Shown: positions 41,196 through 50,091 of the stretch, piece by piece
How positions within the stretch are numbered: position 1 is the first letter of the stretch
Layout of the letters: the number at the start of each line of letters is the position of its first letter
Assembly: GCA_963704595.1 (NCBI GenBank)
Contig: OY969922.1
Span: 2,666,001-2,730,000 of the forward strand
From: Acuticoccus sp963704595
GTDB lineage: Bacteria > Pseudomonadota > Alphaproteobacteria > Rhizobiales > Amorphaceae
DNA: 64,000 nucleotides
Direction of reading: 5' to 3'
Position numbers and translations under genes: made by a program
The notes under the pieces: generated by a model
What the model was told of the DNA's origin: nothing
The model's input: only the letters and a program-made list of their open reading frames with translations
The model's database searches: none

Positions 41196-41498
41196 AATTT
41201 CCTGCATCTGGCCCGAACGCCACAATAGCACGCAACCTGGCTGTCGTTTCTGCTGTATTCGTTCTGGGTATACTGTAAGAACAGGCCGGGAATCACTTGG
41301 CGGCTTGATGCATTCGCCCGGCGATAACGACGCTGCGGCATCGCAGCACGGTGTGGCATTTCATGTTTCCGCCACAATCGCCTCCGAATATTCTCCAGCT
41401 TGAAAACGATTTTGCGCAACCGAAACCCGGCCGCCGCGTTAGATCAAGCCCAGCCATCATTTGCCCCTGACAAGGAGCGCACGCTTCAGGAGTTAAAC
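41196..41498. promoter_or_regulatory. Gap upstream of the diguanylate cyclase gene
   Basis: This stretch of about 300 bases is visibly richer in A/T than its flanks and contains no convincing gene. The cyclase frame stays open back to a TTG at 41400, and a 77-residue minus-strand frame covers part of it, but neither has a good ribosome-binding site. It probably holds the divergent promoters of the cyclase and the small hypothetical gene. Confidence 0.35.
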
Positions 41499-42419
41499 GT
41501 GGGGTCTCGCATCGACGGAAACCTCGCCATCTCGGCCATGGATGCGCTGACGTCCAGCATCTGCGTCGTCGACCTCGAAGGCACCATCATCGGCGTCAAC
41601 AAGGCCTGGGTGGCGTTCGCGTCGTCGAACGAAGGCGCCACCGGGGACGACTTCATCGGCATAAATTACCTCGAGCTCTGCCGGACCGCGAGCGGCAGCG
41701 CAGGCGAGGAAGCTGCCGATTTCTATGCAGGCCTACGCAGCGTCCTCAACGGCTCGCAGGGGCTATTCGAGCTGGAGTATCCGTGCCATTCGGCAAAGGA
41801 ACTGCGCTGGTACCTGGCGAGGGTGACGCCGCTCGTCTGCGATTCGGACGGCGGGGAACCGCGGCGCCTCGGCGCCGTCGTGTCGCACATGAATGTCACC
41901 GACCGGAAGCTCGTGCAGATCGCCTATGCGAAGCTTGCCGCAACCGATCCGCTGACCGAACTGCCGAACCGCCGGTTCTTCGAGGAATACGCGGAGATGG
42001 AGCTGGCGCGGATGTCGCGCTTCGGCCGGCCTGTCGCGCTCCTCATGCTCGACCTCGACAACTTCAAGCTCATCAACGATTCCTACGGGCACCCCGTGGG
42101 CGACGCGGTGCTGAAGGAGATCGCGACCCGGTGCAAGGCGGTGATCCGGGCGAGCGACATCTTCGCCCGCCTTGGCGGCGAGGAGTTCGTCGCCCTCCTC
42201 ATTGGCTCCGACCTCTCCGAGGCCTACGACATCGCCGAAGTCCTTCGCTCCGTTATCGAGGACCTCATAATCGAGACCACGGCCGGGCCAATCCGCGTGA
42301 CCTCCAGCATCGGCGTGACGGCAATCGGGTCCGGCGAGCCGTCGATCGACGCCGCCATCGAGCGCGCCGACCAGGCGCTGTACGCCGCCAAGACCGCCGG
42401 CCGAAACCGGGTCGCCTAG
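41499..42419 (+). CDS. PAS-GGDEF diguanylate cyclase
   Basis: About 306 residues: a PAS-like sensor domain (I-C-V-V-D-L-E-G-T-I-I-G-V-N-K-A-W, residues about 20-140) and a GGDEF domain with the active-site motif G-G-E-E-F at 226-230. An R-A-S-D inhibition site lies five residues before it, so product feedback by c-di-GMP is likely. It makes cyclic di-GMP from two GTP and is soluble. The GTG at 41499 is preferred because AGGAG lies 6 bases upstream; the frame is open to a TTG at 41400. The 3' end overlaps that of the convergent LysR gene by 4 bases. Confidence 0.92.
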   Translation: MGSRIDGNLAISAMDALTSSICVVDLEGTIIGVNKAWVAFASSNEGATGDDFIGINYLELCRTASGSAGEEAADFYAGLRSVLNGSQGLFELEYPCHSAKELRWYLARVTPLVCDSDGGEPRRLGAVVSHMNVTDRKLVQIAYAKLAATDPLTELPNRRFFEEYAEMELARMSRFGRPVALLMLDLDNFKLINDSYGHPVGDAVLKEIATRCKAVIRASDIFARLGGEEFVALLIGSDLSEAYDIAEVLRSVIEDLIIETTAGPIRVTSSIGVTAIGSGEPSIDAAIERADQALYAAKTAGRNRVA

Positions 42420-43330
42420 GTCCCGCCGACGCCCACCGTCGTCACCATCGCGAGAAAGTTGGCGAGCGTCGGCGTCGCGTCGTCGTGCCGCCAGATGATG
42501 CCTGTCTCGAGCTCCGGCGCACGGCCCTCCAGCGCCAGGTAGCGCACCCCCGACCGGGCGAGATTGCGCAAGGAGGCCGGCACCAGCGCGATCCCCATTC
42601 CCGCCGAGACGAGGCTGATGATCGTCTGCATCTGGATCGCGTGCTGGACGACGTGCGCCTTGCCGCCGGCGGCGGCGTAGTAGTCGGTCACGAGGTCGTA
42701 GAACGAGGGGGCCGCCCGGCGCGGAAACACGATCAGCGGCGAGGAGACGACCGCCGCCGCGGGCAGATCCGCGCCGATCGCCCCGAACCGGCCCTCCGCG
42801 AGCCAGCTTTCGGGCACTGCCGCGACCAGCGGCTCGCGCACCAGCGTGCGGTAGGCGAAACAGTCCGGCAGAACCTCGTTGCCGTGCGGGATGATGATGC
42901 CGACCTGCCCATCTCCGGCAAGCAATGCCGCAATCTGCCGGTCGCTGGTGGATTCGGTGAGCGAAAGCTCCACGTCCGGGTGGAGCTGACGGAAGCGGTG
43001 CACCAGCGCCGGCAGGATGCTGTAGTCCGCCGTGCTGACGAACGAGAGCGAGAGCCGCCCCGCGTCCCCCTTGAGGATGCGCTCCGCGGTCCCGGCAAGG
43101 CCCGCCACGCCGTCGAGTGCGGCCCGCACATGCGGCAGCCACTGTTCGCCGAACGACGTCAGCGCCACGCTGCGCCTCGTGCGGGCGAACAGCGGCGCGC
43201 CGAGATCCCGCTCCAGCGCCATGATCGACTGGCTGAGCGGCGGCTGCGTCATCCCGAGCCGCTCCGCCGCCCGCCCGAAGTGCAGCGTCTCCGCGACGGC
43301 GACGAAATGCCGGAGGTGGCGCACGTCCAT
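42416..43330 (-). CDS. LysR-family transcriptional regulator
   Basis: A 304-residue LTTR. The N-terminal winged helix-turn-helix (L-R-H-F-V-A-V-A-E-T-L-H-F-G-R-A-A-E-R-L through S-Q-S-I-M-A-L-E-R-D-L-G) is canonical, and the remainder is the two-lobed effector-binding domain. It is divergent from ilvD with 100 bases between the start codons, the layout in which LysR regulators usually control the neighbour. The shared gap contains an A/T-rich stretch near 43355-43375. The effector is unknown. Confidence 0.92.
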   Translation of the reverse strand: MDVRHLRHFVAVAETLHFGRAAERLGMTQPPLSQSIMALERDLGAPLFARTRRSVALTSFGEQWLPHVRAALDGVAGLAGTAERILKGDAGRLSLSFVSTADYSILPALVHRFRQLHPDVELSLTESTSDRQIAALLAGDGQVGIIIPHGNEVLPDCFAYRTLVREPLVAAVPESWLAEGRFGAIGADLPAAAVVSSPLIVFPRRAAPSFYDLVTDYYAAAGGKAHVVQHAIQMQTIISLVSAGMGIALVPASLRNLARSGVRYLALEGRAPELETGIIWRHDDATPTLANFLAMVTTVGVGGT

Positions 43331-43430
43331 ACTGATACCTTCAGCGTTCCAATAGCGTGCTAATAATATATTTTACTCGCCCGTTCGAGCCTTGTACCCT
43401 GCAGCTATTCTAATTCACGTGGATCTTGTG

Positions 43431-45287
43431 ATGCCCCCTTACCGCTCCAGAACCAGCACCCACGGCCGCAACATGGCCGGCGCCCGCGGCCTGTGGCGCG
43501 CCACCGGCATGAAGGACGGCGACTTCGGCAAGCCGATCATCGCCATCGTCAACTCCTTCACGCAGTTCGTGCCAGGCCACGTCCACCTCAAGGATCTCGG
43601 CCAGCTCGTCGCGCGCGAAGTGGAGAAGGCCGGCGGCGTCGCCAAGGAATTCAACACCATCGCGGTGGATGACGGCATCGCGATGGGCCACGACGGGATG
43701 CTCTACTCGCTGCCCTCGCGCGAGATCATCGCCGACAGCACCGAGTACATGGTCAACGCCCACTGCGCCGACGCCATGGTCTGCATCTCCAACTGCGACA
43801 AGATCACCCCCGGCATGCTGATGGCCGCGATGCGCCTCAACATCCCGTGCGTCTTCGTCTCCGGCGGCCCGATGGAAGCCGGCAAGGTCGTCTGGGAAGG
43901 CAAGGAAGTCGCGCTCGACCTGGTCGACGCCATGGTCGCCGCGGCCGACGACAAGTATTCGGACGCGCAGGTCGAGGAAATCGAGCAGGCCGCCTGCCCC
44001 ACCTGCGGCTCGTGCTCGGGCATGTTCACCGCCAACTCGATGAACTGCCTCACCGAAGCGCTCGGCCTCGCCCTCCCCGGCAACGGCTCGACGCTGGCGA
44101 CCCACTCCGACCGCGAGCGCCTGTTCGTCGAGGCCGGGCACCTGATCGTCGATCTCGCCCGCCGCTACTACGAGCAGGAAGACGAAAGCGTCCTGCCGCG
44201 CAACATCGCGTCGGTGAAGGCGTTCGAGAACGCGATGACGCTCGACATCTCGATGGGCGGCTCCACCAACACCGTCCTCCATCTTCTGGCCGCAGCGCAC
44301 GAGGGCGAGGTCGACTTCGGCATGGCCGACATCGACCGCCTGTCCCGCCACGTTCCGGTGCTGTGCAAGGTCGCCCCGGCCAAGAACGACGTCCACATGG
44401 AGGACGTCCACCGCGCCGGCGGCATCATGGCGATCCTCGGCGAACTCGACCGTGCCGGCCTGCTCGATACCACCTGCGGCTCGGTTCACGCCGAGAGCCT
44501 CGCCCACGCGCTCGACCGCTGCGACGTGATGCGCACCAACCAGGAAAGCGTGCACGAATTCTACCGCGCCGCGCCGGGCGGGGTGCGGACGCAGACCGCC
44601 TTCTCCCAGTCCCGCCGCTATGACGAGCTCGACCTCGACCGCAAGAACGGCGCGATCCGCGACGTCGAGCACGCCTTCTCCAAGGACGGCGGCCTTGCGG
44701 TCCTCTACGGCAACCTCGCCGAGGACGGCTGCATCGTGAAGACGGCGGGCGTCGACGAATCGATCCTCAAGTTCTCCGGCCCGGCCCGCATCTTCGAGAG
44801 CCAGGACACGGCGGTCTCCGCCATCCTCACCAACAAGGTGAAGAAGGGCGACATCGTGCTCATCCGCTACGAAGGCCCGCGCGGCGGCCCCGGCATGCAG
44901 GAAATGCTCTACCCGACCTCGTACCTGAAATCGAAGGGCCTCGGGAAGGACTGCGCGCTGGTGACGGACGGGCGCTTCTCCGGCGGCTCGTCGGGCCTCT
45001 CCATCGGCCACGTCTCGCCGGAAGCGGCCGAGGGCGGCACCATCGGCCTGGTGGAAGAAGGCGACCGGATCGACATCGACATTCCGAACCGCAAGATCAC
45101 CCTCGCGGTCGACGATGCGGTCCTGGCCGAACGCCGCGCCGCCCGCGAGGAGAAGGGCTGGCAGCCCGAGGAGCAGCGCAAGCGCAAGGTTTCCACCGCG
45201 CTGAAGGCCTACGCCGCGCTCACCACCTCCGCCTCGCGCGGCGCGGTGCGCGACGTCGACCAGCTCGCCGCCCGCCGCCTCAACTGA
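43431..45287 (+). CDS. ilvD: Dihydroxy-acid dehydratase
   Basis: A 618-residue enzyme of normal IlvD length. The iron-sulfur cysteines are in C-I-S-N-C-D-K-I-T-P-G-M and C-P-T-C-G-S-C-S-G-M; the substrate and Mg region includes V-D-D-G-I-A-M-G-H and the C-terminal T-D-G-R-F-S-G-G-S-S-G. It dehydrates 2,3-dihydroxy-isovalerate and -methylvalerate in valine, leucine and isoleucine synthesis. The ATG at 43431 gives the standard N terminus (P-P-Y-R-S-R-T-S-T-H-G-R-N). A strong terminator follows, and a divergent LysR gene precedes it. Confidence 0.97.
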   Translation: MPPYRSRTSTHGRNMAGARGLWRATGMKDGDFGKPIIAIVNSFTQFVPGHVHLKDLGQLVAREVEKAGGVAKEFNTIAVDDGIAMGHDGMLYSLPSREIIADSTEYMVNAHCADAMVCISNCDKITPGMLMAAMRLNIPCVFVSGGPMEAGKVVWEGKEVALDLVDAMVAAADDKYSDAQVEEIEQAACPTCGSCSGMFTANSMNCLTEALGLALPGNGSTLATHSDRERLFVEAGHLIVDLARRYYEQEDESVLPRNIASVKAFENAMTLDISMGGSTNTVLHLLAAAHEGEVDFGMADIDRLSRHVPVLCKVAPAKNDVHMEDVHRAGGIMAILGELDRAGLLDTTCGSVHAESLAHALDRCDVMRTNQESVHEFYRAAPGGVRTQTAFSQSRRYDELDLDRKNGAIRDVEHAFSKDGGLAVLYGNLAEDGCIVKTAGVDESILKFSGPARIFESQDTAVSAILTNKVKKGDIVLIRYEGPRGGPGMQEMLYPTSYLKSKGLGKDCALVTDGRFSGGSSGLSIGHVSPEAAEGGTIGLVEEGDRIDIDIPNRKITLAVDDAVLAERRAAREEKGWQPEEQRKRKVSTALKAYAALTTSASRGAVRDVDQLAARRLN

Positions 45288-45300
45288 GGCGCCGCACCCC

Positions 45301-45348
45301 GGCACGAATGCAAGGCGCGGCGGACAACGCCGCGCCTTTTTTCGTGCC
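45301..45348. terminator. Rho-independent terminator after ilvD, usable from both sides
   Basis: A perfect stem (AAGGCGCGGCG at 45312-45322 with CGCCGCGCCTT at 45328-45338) with a 5-base loop runs into six Ts. It is enclosed by a second pair of arms, GGCACGAA (45301-45308) and TTCGTGCC (45341-45348). It separates the convergent ilvD and pqiC genes and has an A run on the opposite side, so it may work in both directions. Confidence 0.85.
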
Positions 45349-45350
45349 CG

Positions 45351-45903
45351 TCAGAGCGTCTTCGCGATCAGCTCCGCAAGGTCGCGCCACGCGAGATCGT
45401 GCGCGCGCAGAATGTCCTTCGGGGCGGACGTGTCGGCCGGGATCCTGATCGAGAACAGCTCGATCCGGCTGCGGCTCTCCTCACGGTCGCGGCGGATCGA
45501 GAACTGGCCGGTGAGGATCATCGTGCCCGGTCGTATCGGCGATCATCTGCTCCACCCGCACCCGCACCTCGGCTTCCGGGATGCCCGCCAGCGGCCAGGG
45601 GTCCGCGGCGACCTTGGCGCCGGTGATTTCGGAGAGGTGCCGCACCAGCGCGAAGGTCATCGCGCGGCTCGGCTCGTCGGCCCAGTCCGCATCGCGCAAG
45701 GGAACGAGTGCGCCCGCCTCGTCCTGCACGGTCAGCCAGTTTTCGGTGGCGTAGTTGGGGAGCGTCACGTCCGCGAGCTCGATGGTGCTGGCGGACGTGC
45801 GCACCTTCACGGTCGACGGGACAGGCTCGACGGCAAAGCGCGGCGCCTGCCCGGAGAGACAGCCCGCGAGCAGGAGGGGAAGGAAGAGGGCCAGAATACG
45901 CAT
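45351..45903 (-). CDS. pqiC: PqiC-like outer-membrane lipoprotein (one frameshift)
   Basis: About 183 residues. The lipoprotein signal M-R-I-L-A-L-F-L-P-L-L-L-A-G-C places the lipidated Cys at residue 15. The body matches the ABC_trans_aux/DUF330 family of PqiC and LetC-type partners of MCE proteins. Near 45523 the frame shifts by one base: A-D-T-T-G continues as M-I-L-T-G-Q-F-S-I-R-R-D and ends at 45351. In the uncorrected frame this gene appears joined to pqiB. It is the last gene of the locus and would anchor the lipid-transport assembly at the outer membrane. Confidence 0.85.
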
Positions 45904-45905
45904 GA

Positions 45906-47649
45906 CTAGCGGCCTGTAATCAGAGAATTGGGATTTCGTTCGAGCGTACGGGCGAGCGAGCGGAACGCCTCCGCGGCGGCGGATGCCTCGCGCAGCACAC
46001 CGCGGAGGTCGCCGTAGAAGCGCGAGTCGGGCGAATAGCCGGAGACCACCGCCTGCAGCCCGCTCGCCGCCTCGTCGAGCCGCCGCGCCAGCGTCGGCAG
46101 GGCGAGCGCCGCCGCGTCGATCGATGCGAGCGTGCTCTCCGCCGCCAGCAGCGTGGTGTTCAGGCTTTCGATCGCCCCGCCCGCGCGGATCTCGGCAGAT
46201 CAGGCTGCCGATTTCGGTGAGCGTCCCGTCCAGCGTCTCGGGGATCTTCCCGATGCCCTCGGACGCCAGCACGCTCTCCGCCTGCACCGCCACGCGCGAG
46301 ACGCCGCCCAGCGCCTCGGTCGCCGCCGTCATCAGCGCCTCGATTGGAAGGTTGGAGACGCGGGTGACGAGGCCCTCGATGCCGCTCTCGCCGTCCGACT
46401 TCGCCTCGGCGACCGTCGGCAGCATCGTCCGCCCGTCGGCGATCTCGATGGTCGCCTCCGGCGCGTCCGCAACATCGACCACCTCGAGGATGGTCGTCTG
46501 GCCAAACAGGCCCTCCTTGGCGAGGCGCACCCTGAGGCCGTCTTCAACCCGGCTGGCCAGCGCCGCCGTCAGCGCGTCGCCCGAGAGCCGCGGCGGAAGG
46601 CCGATGCGCTCGGGCGCCAGCCCCATGTCGATCCTGAGGCGGACCGGTTCGTCGCTCCCTTCCGGCGAGGCGACGCCGGCAAGGTCGCGCACCTCGCCGA
46701 CCTTCACGCCGCGGAAGCGCACCAGCGTGCCGACGCCGAGCCCGCTCACATCCGAATCGAGAAGGATCGACGCCGCGATCTCGGGGTCTGATCCGGCCTC
46801 GAACGCGTCGGCCCGCGCCGCCGCCTCGCTGGCGAACACCTCGTAGACGAAGCCGTCGGCCACGGGGTCGCCGCCGGTGACGGGCGTGCCGAAATTGATG
46901 CCGCCCTCGATCAGCGCGGCAAGGCTGTCCACCTTCACCGACAGGCCGGCGGCGCCGACGTTGACCGAAAGGCCCGACGCGTCCCAGAAGCGCGCGTTGG
47001 TGGTAAGCCGCTGGTCGTAGGGCGCGGCGATGAAGGCGTCCATCGTCACCGTCGAGCCGGTGGCGGACAGGACGGGCTGGCCGATCCGGCCGACCTCGAT
47101 GCCGCTCGCCAGCACCGGCGCACCGGCGGCAAGCTGCCCGCCCGCTCGGGTGCGCAGCACGATCCGCGTGCCCTCCTCTCCGAACGTGGTGAGCGGCGGC
47201 GTCTCCAGCGCGGCGAATTCGGTCTGGGACGTCCCCGGCTCGCCGTCCCAGCTCGCGGCAATGTAGACGCCTGAGAGGATCGTCCCGATCCCCGTCACGC
47301 CGCGGGCGGACACCTGCGGCTGCACCAGCCAGAACCGCGCATCGGAATCGATGTAGCGCGCGACGTTCTTGTCCACGCGGACATGCGCCTCGACCGCCTC
47401 CATCCCGTCGGTGAAGCCCACCGCCTCGACGACGCCGACCCTGAGGTCGCGGATGCGAAGCTCCGTCGCGGCCGCCCGGATGCCGGCCGCGGAGGGAAAG
47501 GTGATGGTGATGAGCGGCCCCTGGTCGGCGTAGTTCTTCCAGACCACGCCGCCTGCCACCGCGATGGCGAGGAGCGGCATCAGCCAGACCAGCGAGGGCC
47601 GCCGCCGCCGGGTTTCGTGACGGGGGGTCGCGAGGTGGTGGTCAGTCAT
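45906..47649 (-). CDS. pqiB: PqiB-like MCE protein (one frameshift)
   Basis: About 580 residues. One N-terminal transmembrane helix (L-V-W-L-M-P-L-L-A-I-A-V-A-G-G-V-V-W) is followed by three MCE domains, the first at P-L-I-T-I-T-F-P-S-A-A-G-I and the third at L-V-R-F-R-G-V-K-V-G-E-V, then a helical C terminus that forms the needle-like tunnel in E. coli PqiB. A single extra base near 46197 breaks the frame; I-E-S-L-N-T-T-L-L-A-A-E-S-T-L resumes and ends at 45906, two bases before pqiC. The protein bridges inner and outer membranes for lipid transport. Its start overlaps the stop of the second pqiA gene. Confidence 0.9.
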
Positions 47650-48259
47650 GATGACCTTCCGCTTCTATGTGATCCCAGATCAGGCGGGGATCGAAAGCCT
47701 GGGCCGACAGCATGGTGAAGACGACCGACAGCGCGAAACAGACCGCCGCCAGCCCGGGCTTCACCGAGGCAAGCACGTCGAACTGGACGAGCGCGGTGAG
47801 GATCGCGACGACGAAGACGTCGATCATCGACCAGCGGCCGATGAATTCCACCGCCTCGTGGAGGTGGTGAAGCCGGTGCGGGTCCTTGCCGTGCCGGCGC
47901 GACAGCAGGAACGCGAGGTAACCGATGACGAGGAACTTGCCCACCGGAATGAGAACGCTCGCGACGAACACGATGGCGGCAATGGCGTAGGCGTGGTGGT
48001 GGACGAGGTCGACCACGCCGCCGACGATGGTGCTGTCCTGCTCCTGGTAGAGCGTTGTGGTCCGCAGCATCGGGTACACGTTCGCCGGAATGTAGACGAC
48101 GAGCCCGGCGCACAGCCACGCCCAGACCTTCTGCAGGCTCTGCACGTCGCGGCTGACGAGGCGCGCCCCGCAGCGCGGACAGGCGTGGGTCTCCGGCGGC
48201 GCGACGAGGCCGCAGGTCCGGCAGGCGACGAGGCCTGCGCTGAGTGCGGTCGCGATCAC
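47642..48259 (-). CDS. pqiA: PqiA-family membrane protein, second half-size copy
   Basis: A 205-residue protein with four transmembrane segments preceded by a zinc-ribbon-like pair of cysteine motifs (C-R-T-C and C-P-R-C). The segment Y-I-P-A-N-V-Y-P-M-L is the PqiA signature. E. coli PqiA is about twice this length and contains two such modules; here each module is its own gene. The GTG start overlaps the stop of the first copy (GTGA). Its own stop overlaps the pqiB start, so all four genes are coupled. Confidence 0.88.
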   Translation of the reverse strand: MIATALSAGLVACRTCGLVAPPETHACPRCGARLVSRDVQSLQKVWAWLCAGLVVYIPANVYPMLRTTTLYQEQDSTIVGGVVDLVHHHAYAIAAIVFVASVLIPVGKFLVIGYLAFLLSRRHGKDPHRLHHLHEAVEFIGRWSMIDVFVVAILTALVQFDVLASVKPGLAAVCFALSVVFTMLSAQAFDPRLIWDHIEAEGHHD

Positions 48260-48870
48260 CGCGTCTCGTCCAGTGCCGTCCAGAGCGTGTTGCGGCACAT
48301 GAAGGTGTCCTGGAAGCCGTTGACGAGGACGAAGAGCGCGAAGGCGTAGAACGCCGACCCCATCTCCACGTGCGCCATGCCGGCAAGCTTCACCAGCGCG
48401 ACCGCCACCCCCACCATGAAGATCTCCGCCATCGCCCAGGGCTTGAGGCGGAACGCGGTGCGCAGCGCGTTCGCCGCGCCCGGCAGGTTGCGCGCCCCGG
48501 CAACGATTGGCGCCAGCGCATAGATGAGGAGCGCTGCCCGCGTCACCGGCAGGACGATGATGAAGCACAGAACCGCCAGCGCCAGCGGCGTCATGATCCC
48601 GGTCGCAAAGCCGAGGATGACGTCGACGACCGATGCGGCTGAATCGAATGGTCCCGCGTTCAGCCGCAGGAACGGCGCGAACAGGACCACCACCATCACG
48701 ATCGTCGACGTCAGCGCCAGGCTCACGACCCGCGCGATCGCCTCCGACCGGCCGAGCGTCAGGCGAAACCCGCACCGGACGCACCGCGTCCGCATGGCCA
48801 TGTCCTCGCGCGTGACGCGGTGCATCACGTCGCAATTCGGGCAGGCGATGCAGGTGGGATCGAAGATCAA
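48256..48870 (-). CDS. pqiA: PqiA-family membrane protein, first half-size copy
   Basis: About 204 residues. A zinc-ribbon-like start (C-I-A-C-P-N-C and later C-V-R-C) is followed by four transmembrane segments. The usual PqiA 'Y-P' motif is degenerate (F-A-P-F-L-R-L-N-A-G-P), so this module has diverged from the second copy. The frame is open to a GTG at 49062, but the extra residues have no resemblance to the family. A TTG at 48870 with GGAAAGG 9 bases before it gives the normal N terminus. It opens the pqiA-pqiA-pqiB-pqiC operon, whose products are proposed to move lipids across the envelope. Confidence 0.82.
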   Translation of the reverse strand: MIFDPTCIACPNCDVMHRVTREDMAMRTRCVRCGFRLTLGRSEAIARVVSLALTSTIVMVVVLFAPFLRLNAGPFDSAASVVDVILGFATGIMTPLALAVLCFIIVLPVTRAALLIYALAPIVAGARNLPGAANALRTAFRLKPWAMAEIFMVGVAVALVKLAGMAHVEMGSAFYAFALFVLVNGFQDTFMCRNTLWTALDETR

Positions 48871-49193
48871 CGGCGCAGCCTTTCCGATGGGTTCGCGTGG
48901 TGCCGCAGGGTCTCGTGGCGCCGTCGTAGGGGTCGTCGGTGGGGAAAGCCCGGAGAAAGGGTGGCGGGCGATCCTCTCTGAAGTCGGGGCGGTGAATGGA
49001 CCAACGATATCCAGAAAATTATGAACACTTAGCTTTCGGGACGGAGGCCTGAATGCCGGCACGCCTCAAGTCGCGTGCCCGAAACCTCTACCAAACGGGC
49101 CGGCCAACCGTGCCCGTCTCCTGGGGCGCCAAAGGTCGCACCGCGGGTCGCAGACATCGAGGTCAAAGGATCGTCATGTCAGGCCATTAAACT
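48871..49193. other. Gap between the pqi locus and the rimK-type cluster
   Basis: About 320 bases without a supportable gene. Open minus-strand codons continue upstream of the chosen pqiA start to 49062 and open plus-strand codons exist, but composition suggests neither is coding. It should carry the divergent promoters of the two operons; no clear promoter boxes or hairpins were identified. Confidence 0.4.
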
Positions 49194-49209
49194 TTGTCTA
49201 TGGACAAAA
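49194..49209. promoter_or_regulatory. Inverted repeat just upstream of the rimK-type cluster
   Basis: The arms TTTGTC (49194-49199) and GACAAA (49204-49209) are exact reverse complements with a 4-base spacer, in a short A/T-rich patch 17 bases before the first start codon of the cluster. The position suits a regulator-binding site or a 5'-end hairpin; this is inference. Confidence 0.35.
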
Positions 49210-49225
49210 TATTCCTGCCGGATAT

Positions 49226-49510
49226 ATGAGCGCCATGACAGCAGACTGGCCCGAACGCGTGAGCGACCGCCTCGTGCGCCTCTACGGCGAGGCGTTCGGC
49301 GGCAAGGATGGCGGGCGCTACCGCATCTCGGCAAAGATCCTGCGCGAGATGGCCGGCCGCCGCCGGCTCTACGAGGACGACATACGCAATCTTGCCCGCG
49401 CCCTCTATGAAAAGGACCACGTCCTCATCGACCTCGACACCTTCTTCGTCGTGATGAGCGTCAACGCCTTCACCAACTACCGGCGCGTCAGCGCGGACGG
49501 CGCACGATGA
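49226..49510 (+). CDS. Small protein at the head of the rimK-type cluster
   Basis: A 94-residue soluble protein, rich in charged residues, with G-G-R-Y-R-I-S-A-K-I-L-R-E-M-A-G-R-R-R-L-Y and F-F-V-V-M-S-V-N-A-F-T-N-Y. I do not recognise the family. A second ATG at 49235 is possible. Its stop overlaps the start of the retropepsin-like gene by 4 bases. In Pseudomonas a small protein, RimA, is encoded with RimB and RimK and modulates RimK; this gene has the same relative position, but I see no basis for claiming homology. Confidence 0.75.
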   Translation: MSAMTADWPERVSDRLVRLYGEAFGGKDGGRYRISAKILREMAGRRRLYEDDIRNLARALYEKDHVLIDLDTFFVVMSVNAFTNYRRVSADGAR

Positions 49511-49974
49511 AACCGCCCGCAGGCGACCGGAAGTCCCCGCGGATCACGGTCGGCTGGCGCGAGCACGTCGAGCTTCCCGAACTCGGCGTCCCGCGGATCA
49601 AGGCGAAGATCGACACCGGCGCGCGAACCTCGGCGCTCAACGCCCGCGACGTCGAGATCGTCGAGGAGGACGGCCGGGCCTTCGCCCGCTTCACGGTGCC
49701 GATCACCAGCATCTCGAAGGTCGTCCGCAGCACGGCGCACTTCGTCGGCGAGCGGCCGATCAAGAACACGAGCGGCGTGCCGGAAAACCGGGTTATCATC
49801 CGCACGCTGCTTCGGCTCGGCACGGGCGTATGGCCGATCGAGGTCTCGCTCGCGGAGCGGGACAACATGGCGTTCGACATCATCCTCGGTCGCACCGCGA
49901 TCCGCAGGCACAGGCTCCTCGTCGACCCCGGCCGATCCTTCCTCCTCGGCGGCCGGGAGCGGACCGAGGGCTGA
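49507..49974 (+). CDS. RimB-like retropepsin family protease (Zn_protease/ATP-dependent zinc protease annotation)
   Basis: A 155-residue protein with the family motif K-I-D-T-G-A-R-T-S-A-L-N-A, a retropepsin-like Asp-Thr-Gly, at residues about 35-47, followed by R-V-I-I-R-T and a C-terminal I-I-L-G-R-T-A-I-R. This family (PF05618, sometimes called ATP-dependent zinc protease) is regularly encoded beside RimK; in Pseudomonas, RimB is proposed to act on the glutamate tails RimK adds. The ATG overlaps the stop of the small upstream gene. rimK follows after 117 bases. Confidence 0.88.
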   Translation: MKPPAGDRKSPRITVGWREHVELPELGVPRIKAKIDTGARTSALNARDVEIVEEDGRAFARFTVPITSISKVVRSTAHFVGERPIKNTSGVPENRVIIRTLLRLGTGVWPIEVSLAERDNMAFDIILGRTAIRRHRLLVDPGRSFLLGGRERTEG

Positions 49975-50091
49975 GAGTTCCCGCCCCCCGGCGGCAAACC
50001 ATCCAACCGGACGGGCGCGCCGTGCGCACCGCCCGCCCCCTGGCCCGACCCGGCATCCCCGGCGGCGCCGACGTTTAAGGATCCGATCGCC

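Noticed and set aside
41186..41419. A 77-codon minus-strand frame upstream of the diguanylate cyclase
   Set aside because: No ribosome-binding site, arginine-rich, and overlaps the start of the better-supported small hypothetical gene.
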